A DNA stretch of 14,581 bases, taken from positions 1-14,581 of the forward strand of contig CAKQSU010000007.1 in the NCBI GenBank assembly GCA_934273135.1, given 5' to 3'. Source of the stretch: an uncultured Clostridia bacterium. GTDB lineage: Bacteria; Bacillota; Clostridia; Christensenellales; Borkfalkiaceae. Below are positions 12,929 through 14,581 of this stretch, one piece after another. Position numbers and translations under genes: made by a program. A model generated the notes under the pieces. It searched no databases. It was not told where the DNA came from and saw only the letters and a program-made list of their open reading frames with translations. The number at the start of each line of letters is the position of its first letter. The stretch's first letter is position 1.

Positions 12929-14310
12929 TTTTTATCAACGCTATACCCGTCCTTGGTATTCTTGACGATATAACCGCGTTCGGCTATTTCCGTGCGGATT
13001 GCGTCGGCGGTAGAATAGTCTTTTACTAAGCGGGCTTGCTGCATCTTTTCGGCAAGGGCAAGGATTTCTTCGGGAATTTGCTCTTTTACGCCGTACTTTT
13101 TGAGGTATTCTTGCGCATTAGCTTTGAAAAGCCCCAAAAGCGAATAAACTCTTCTCAAATCGTTGATTACGGTGACGGCTTTGCCGCTCTTTTCCGAAAG
13201 ATAAGTCTTTGCTTGCTTGATGAACCCGTAAACGTGGGAAAGTGCGAGGGAAGTGTTGAAGTCGTCCTCCATAGCGGAATCGAAAGCTTTTTCAACGCCG
13301 CTGTCAAAGTCCTCGGCGGTAAGAGAGGATTTTTCAACCTCGTCGATAACGCGGTAGAACTCCGTCATATGCGCTTCGGCGGACGGGAAAAGGTCGTCCG
13401 TTATGTTTATATCGTTGCGGTAAGAAGTGGAAAGAAGCGCAAACTTGATGGCTTCCGCGCTGTACTTGTCGAGTAAGTCTTCAAGCAAAAGCGAGTTGCC
13501 GAGCGATTTGGACATCTTCTGCCCGTTCACCTTTATAAGTCCGTTATGAATCCAATACTTAACGAAGCGTTTGCCGGTCAAAGCTTCGCTCTGTGCGATT
13601 TCGTTTTCGTGGTGCGGAAAGATAAGGTCTCTTCCGCCGCCGTGAATGTCTATCTGGTCGCCGAACGCCGCTTTGTTCATTGCAGAACACTCTATGTGCC
13701 AGCCCGGTCTGCCTTTGCCCCACGGCGAATCCCAGGAGATTTCGCCCTCTTTTGCGGCTTTCCACAGCGCAAAGTCGAGCGCGGAACGCTTTTGTTCGTC
13801 GTTCTCTATTCTCACGCCGTCGAGCATGTCCTCCGTTTTGCGGTTGGACAGACAACCGTACGCCGGGAAGCTTTCGACCGAAAAATAAACGCTCCCGTCC
13901 TTAGTCGCATAAGCATGCCCGTTTGCGATGAGCGCGGACACGAAGTCTATAATGTTGCCGATGTTTTCGGTGGCTTTAAGCCAGATATCGGGGTCGTCGA
14001 CTTCAAACCGAGCCATAACCTTGTCGATTTTTTTAATCATCATTGCGGCATAGCGGTCGGCGGGGATGCCCGTTTCTTTGGACTTTGCGATAATCTTGTC
14101 GTCAACGTCGGTATAGTTACGCGCGTAAGTGACGTCGTAACCCTCTTTTTTCAAGAACTTGCGAATTATATCGTAAATGAGTGCCTGGTACGCATGCCCT
14201 ATATGCGCTTCGCCGGAAACGGTTATGCCGCACGCGTACATGTTTACTTTTTTGCCGCTTATGGGAACAAAATCTTCCTTGCGGCGAGTCAACGTATTAT
14301 ATATTTTCAT
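12925..14310 (-). CDS. cysS: Cysteinyl-tRNA synthetase
   Basis: Charges tRNA-Cys with cysteine. The 461-residue protein (starting MKIYNTLTRRKEDF) is the usual size. It shows the class I HIGH motif (His36-Ile-Gly-His39), KMSKS (265-269), the RNYTDVDDKII segment and zinc ligands Cys27, Cys208, His233/234 and Glu237. An in-frame GTG eleven codons upstream (14343) lies before the predicted transcription start and has no better ribosome site, so I place the start at the ATG (14308-14310). The stop codon TGA lies in the partial third copy of the 162-bp repeat. The gene is transcribed away from serS. Confidence 0.95.
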   Translation of the reverse strand: MKIYNTLTRRKEDFVPISGKKVNMYACGITVSGEAHIGHAYQALIYDIIRKFLKKEGYDVTYARNYTDVDDKIIAKSKETGIPADRYAAMMIKKIDKVMARFEVDDPDIWLKATENIGNIIDFVSALIANGHAYATKDGSVYFSVESFPAYGCLSNRKTEDMLDGVRIENDEQKRSALDFALWKAAKEGEISWDSPWGKGRPGWHIECSAMNKAAFGDQIDIHGGGRDLIFPHHENEIAQSEALTGKRFVKYWIHNGLIKVNGQKMSKSLGNSLLLEDLLDKYSAEAIKFALLSTSYRNDINITDDLFPSAEAHMTEFYRVIDEVEKSSLTAEDFDSGVEKAFDSAMEDDFNTSLALSHVYGFIKQAKTYLSEKSGKAVTVINDLRRVYSLLGLFKANAQEYLKKYGVKEQIPEEILALAEKMQQARLVKDYSTADAIRTEIAERGYIVKNTKDGYSVDKK

Positions 14311-14333
14311 GATACACCACTTTTTCAACGGTA

Positions 14334-14363
14334 ATTTTAGCACACTTCTACCCCTTTTGGCAA
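14334..14363 (-). promoter_or_regulatory. Predicted cysS promoter
   Basis: On the - strand TTGCCA (14363-14358), 18 bp, and TAAAAT (14339-14334) preceded by an extended -10 TG. The start would be near 14327, leaving a leader of about 17 bases. Confidence 0.5.
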
Positions 14364-14403
14364 ATAAAATAAGTCGTCATTCCGTCAACGGGCTTAAAAA
14401 TAA

Positions 14404-14432
14404 TTGCAAAGCGCGAATTTTTGGTATATAAT
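14404..14432 (+). promoter_or_regulatory. serS promoter
   Basis: TTGCAA (14404-14409), 17 bp and a perfect TATAAT (14427-14432) lie 31 bp before the serS ATG. The ribosome site AGAGGAT is at 14451-14457. The spacing leaves no room for a T-box leader. Confidence 0.8.
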
Positions 14433-14463
14433 AAGTAAAAAGCAAATCAAAGAGGATAAAAAT

Positions 14464-14581
14464 ATGCTCGATATCAAGCTCATAGTCGAAAATCCCGACC
14501 TCGTCGCCGCGCGCCTTGCCAAAAAAGGCTGCGTCGTAGACTTTGCCGAACTCATAGGCTGTGTGAACGAAAGAAAAACTC
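14464..14581 (+). CDS. serS: Seryl-tRNA synthetase, N-terminal fragment
   Basis: The first 39 codons are present; the gene continues beyond the right edge. The peptide begins MLDIKLIVENPDLVAARLAK and continues with KGCVVDFAELIGCVNERK. This is the typical start of bacterial SerRS (MLD-x-K-x-I-x-ENP), entering the long tRNA-binding coiled coil. Serine-tRNA ligation is expected of the full enzyme, whose catalytic domain is not visible. It has a strong promoter and ribosome site and is divergent from cysS. Confidence 0.9.
   Translation, partial: MLDIKLIVENPDLVAARLAKKGCVVDFAELIGCVNERKT

Noticed and set aside
13546..14334. 262-codon open frame on the + strand
   Set aside because: Antisense shadow of cysS; no family features, and cysS itself is certain.
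14311..14343. Upstream GTG start for cysS
   Set aside because: It precedes the predicted transcription start, and starting at the ATG gives the family's normal N-terminus.

Overview
The window looks like a chromosomal segment of a Gram-positive, low-to-moderate-GC member of the Clostridia, probably an uncultured gut lineage. This is inferred from the gene order greA-tmk-holB-ricT-(ferredoxin)-trmN, which is close to the Firmicutes tmk-holB-yaaT-yabB neighbourhood. AGGAG-type ribosome binding sites, a GHKL/LytTR two-component pair and several families of short intergenic repeats point the same way. No database search was possible, so the taxonomic call is a judgement.

Layout. Positions 1-1681 (+ strand) carry the end of a TetR-like regulator and a two-gene ABC-2 exporter (ATPase and permease), closed by a terminator. 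Positions 1720-1942 hold an apparent non-coding unit on the - strand: paired LytTR-type direct repeats, a promoter with an overlong spacer, about 147 nt of foldable RNA without a start codon, and a terminator. After an array of small hairpins (2026-2134) come a GHKL histidine kinase and a LytTR response regulator (- strand, overlapping genes) with their own strong promoter. Next on the - strand are a small DUF4926-like protein and a MATE transporter. A housekeeping cluster follows on the - strand, in transcription order greA, tmk, holB, ricT, a 56-residue ferredoxin and trmN. Upstream lie alaS (a short form without the C-terminal C-Ala domain) and cysS. The + strand serS starts divergently from cysS at the right edge.

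How it fits together. The kinase and regulator probably sense an extracellular signal. The direct repeats about 220 bp beyond the kinase gene have the geometry of LytTR sites, so the most interesting reading is an agr-like circuit in which the regulator switches on a small RNA. The remaining genes are mostly core translation, replication and transcription functions.

The intergenic space is unusually repeat-rich. It holds hairpin arrays with a constant AATATCGA spacer, roughly 100-bp elements whose arms are four 7-bp units, a 60-90-bp double-hairpin element with a compensatory base change between its two copies, and a 162-bp tandem repeat after cysS. Several of these lie at or overlap the stop codons of - strand genes.
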